Part shown: positions 49,384-50,872 of the stretch, in pieces | How the letters are laid out: the number at the start of each line of letters is the position of its first letter | How positions within the stretch are numbered: position 1 is the first letter of the stretch | From: RGIG1681 sp045596905 | GTDB taxonomy: Bacteria > Bacillota > Clostridia > Christensenellales > UBA1242 | Direction: 5' to 3' | NCBI GenBank assembly: GCA_045596905.1 | Contig: JAZODG010000048.1 | Location: 1-50,872, forward strand | Length of the DNA: 50,872 nucleotides | Notes under the pieces: generated by a model | Seen by the model: only the letters and a program-made list of their open reading frames with translations | Told to the model about the DNA's origin: nothing | The model's database searches: none | Position numbers and translations under genes: made by a program

Positions 49384-50872
49384 CTACATTTTCTCTGGAA
49401 TTTCAAAAGCCAAAACATAACTTGCTTGTTTGATTGCTTTTAAAACAAAATATGCAACTGAAAGGTATGATTGTTTTTTATTTTCGTCTTTTTCAGTCAA
49501 AATTCTGGTGTCATTATAGAATTTTGCAAAACTTGAAGCAAAGTCATAAACAGCATTGCAAAGTGGTGCAAGCGAAGTGTTTTTGTAGCAGTTAAAATAA
49601 CTTTCTTGCAATTTCAAGAACGAAATAGCAATATCTCTTTGGTTTTCGTCTGAAATATCAATCATATTTTTGTTTTCAAATTCTGCAGCAAAGTCTTTTA
49701 TGCCAGCTTTTTTCAAAAGTGAGTTGATTCTTGCACCGGTATAACCAATATATGGTCCGGTTTTGCCTTCAAATGCTGCAAACTTATCAATATCAAACAC
49801 ATAGTCTTTGAGTGGGTCATTTGAAAGGTCACCAAACTTCATCGCACTAACACCAATGTCAAGTGCAAGTTTATCTGCATTTTCAATGCCGTTTTCTTTA
49901 AGTTTATTTTTAGCACTATCTGTAATGAGCCCAATAATATCTTCAAGTTTGATTGTGTCACCTGAACGTGTTTTGAATGGCTTTCCATCAGTGCCGTTAA
50001 GTGTTCCAAAACCAACAAACTGAAGTTCTTGTGATTCTGGAGAAATTCCAACCATCTTCACAGCTCTAAAACAGTGTTCAAAATGCACACCTTGACGTTT
50101 GTCAACGATATACATAATTTTATCTGGGTTAAACTCAACATTTCTTTGATAGATTGTTGCAATATCGGTTGTGTCATAAACGTCAGCACCATTGCTCTTT
50201 TTGAGATATACTGGTGGCATTGGGTTTTTGTAAAGTTGTGGGTCATTAGGATTTTTCTTTTCAATAGGAATGTTTTCACCTTCTCTAGCAACGTCAACTA
50301 CTAAAGCGCCTTCATGCTCACGTGTCAAACCCTTGTCAATAAACATTTTCACAACCTTGTCAACATATGGAGCTGATGTGCTTTCGCCATACCAATAGTC
50401 AAAGAAGCAATTAAGCTTTCCATAGTTGAGTTTGATTCTGTCAATAGAAATGTTTCTGATTTGTTCATAGATTGACCAATATGGTTCTTTTTTGTCTTGA
50501 ATAAGTTTTGTGTAAGTTTCAGCTTTGATTCTGAACTCATCATCAACACTCTTTCTCTTTGAAGCTTTTGGATATTCTTCATTGAGTGTATCAAGAGTGA
50601 TTTCTTTGTTTTGTTTTGTACTGTCAAAATAGCCGTCAACATAGCCGTCATCTTGAAGCTGAGCAATTGTGAGTCCCATTTGAAGTCCCCAGTCACCAAG
50701 GTGTGTGTCTGTGATAACTTCATGTCCAAGCGCTCTATAAAGTCTTGCTAAACTTTCACCAATAAGTGGCGAACGCAAGTGACCAATATGAAGTTCTTTT
50801 GCAACGTTTGCACCACCATAGTCCATAACAACCTTGAGTGGTTTGTCTGTTTTTTCAAGACACATTCTTTCA
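49384..50872 (-). CDS. argS: Arginine-tRNA ligase (partial, N-terminus off the window)
   Basis: About 496 residues are visible; the reading frame stays open to the window edge, so roughly the first 70-100 residues are missing and the Met near 50865 is internal. Class I synthetase: DYGGANVAKELHIGHLRSPL with HIGH, THLGDWGLQMG, IYQRNVEFNPDKIMYIVD, QGVHFEHCFRAVKMVG. The KMSKS position reads FKTRSGDTIKLEDII, a variant known in many bacterial ArgRS. The C-terminal anticodon domain includes TGPYIGYTGARINSLL. It charges tRNA-Arg. It is followed by queH. Confidence 0.97.
   Translation of the reverse strand, partial: ERMCLEKTDKPLKVVMDYGGANVAKELHIGHLRSPLIGESLARLYRALGHEVITDTHLGDWGLQMGLTIAQLQDDGYVDGYFDSTKQNKEITLDTLNEEYPKASKRKSVDDEFRIKAETYTKLIQDKKEPYWSIYEQIRNISIDRIKLNYGKLNCFFDYWYGESTSAPYVDKVVKMFIDKGLTREHEGALVVDVAREGENIPIEKKNPNDPQLYKNPMPPVYLKKSNGADVYDTTDIATIYQRNVEFNPDKIMYIVDKRQGVHFEHCFRAVKMVGISPESQELQFVGFGTLNGTDGKPFKTRSGDTIKLEDIIGLITDSAKNKLKENGIENADKLALDIGVSAMKFGDLSNDPLKDYVFDIDKFAAFEGKTGPYIGYTGARINSLLKKAGIKDFAAEFENKNMIDISDENQRDIAISFLKLQESYFNCYKNTSLAPLCNAVYDFASSFAKFYNDTRILTEKDENKKQSYLSVAYFVLKAIKQASYVLAFEIPEKM

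Overview
This is an AT-rich chromosomal segment from a low-GC, endospore-forming Firmicute, most likely an uncultured Clostridia-class bacterium. The evidence is the spoIIAA-spoIIAB-sigF operon, PdaB- and YlxY-type deacetylases, a YtxC homologue, a T-box in front of thrS, RNase Y, and Shine-Dalgarno sites of the GGAGG type. All genes read with the standard code. Of 47 protein genes, 44 lie on the minus strand; only an acyltransferase-like gene (1218), an orphan helical gene (24126) and cmk (48033) run the other way. I found no rRNA, tRNA, insertion sequence, prophage or CRISPR, and no gene-free stretch over 300 bases.

Layout. 1-1112: truncated serine-palmitoyltransferase-like enzyme, divergent from a degenerate PlsC-like gene with a zinc ribbon. 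2391-5543: two-OB-fold SSB, PdaB-like deacetylase and the spoIIA operon that controls forespore sigma F. 5684-10195: operon nrnA-fhs-HtrA-like protease. 10317-11808: M19 dipeptidase and rubrerythrin. 11898-27289: a block matching the classical Firmicute order rpsO-pnp-ylxY-M16 peptidase-ftsK-(rimO)-pgsA-recA-rny, with two additions: an orphan plus-strand gene between pnp and ylxY, and a second FtsK-like gene directly after ftsK. 27422-31809: recJ and a RelA/SpoT homologue. 31934-42799: secDF, yajC, tgt, queA, ruvCAB, yebC, a SpoU methyltransferase and an HD protein. 42890-47922: mrr-like gene, ytxC, thrS behind a T-box, and infC-rpmI-rplT behind an L20-type leader. 48033-50872: cmk, queH and truncated argS.

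Genes that work together: SpoIIAA/AB/SigF (partner-switching control of sporulation); RuvA/B/C, RecA and RecJ (recombination and repair); QueA, Tgt and QueH (late queuosine synthesis); SecD/F/YajC (protein export); PNPase and RNase Y (RNA decay).

The most unusual features are (1) the paralogue of the FtsK motor that has lost both Walker motifs and carries a roughly 480-residue acidic disordered arm, next to the intact ftsK; (2) a RelA/SpoT protein with an intact hydrolase centre but four eroded synthetase residues; (3) two further homologues missing catalytic motifs (PlsC-like, M16-like); and (4) genes whose promoters place the transcription start on or next to the start codon (1218, ruvC and some weaker cases), suggesting leaderless mRNAs.
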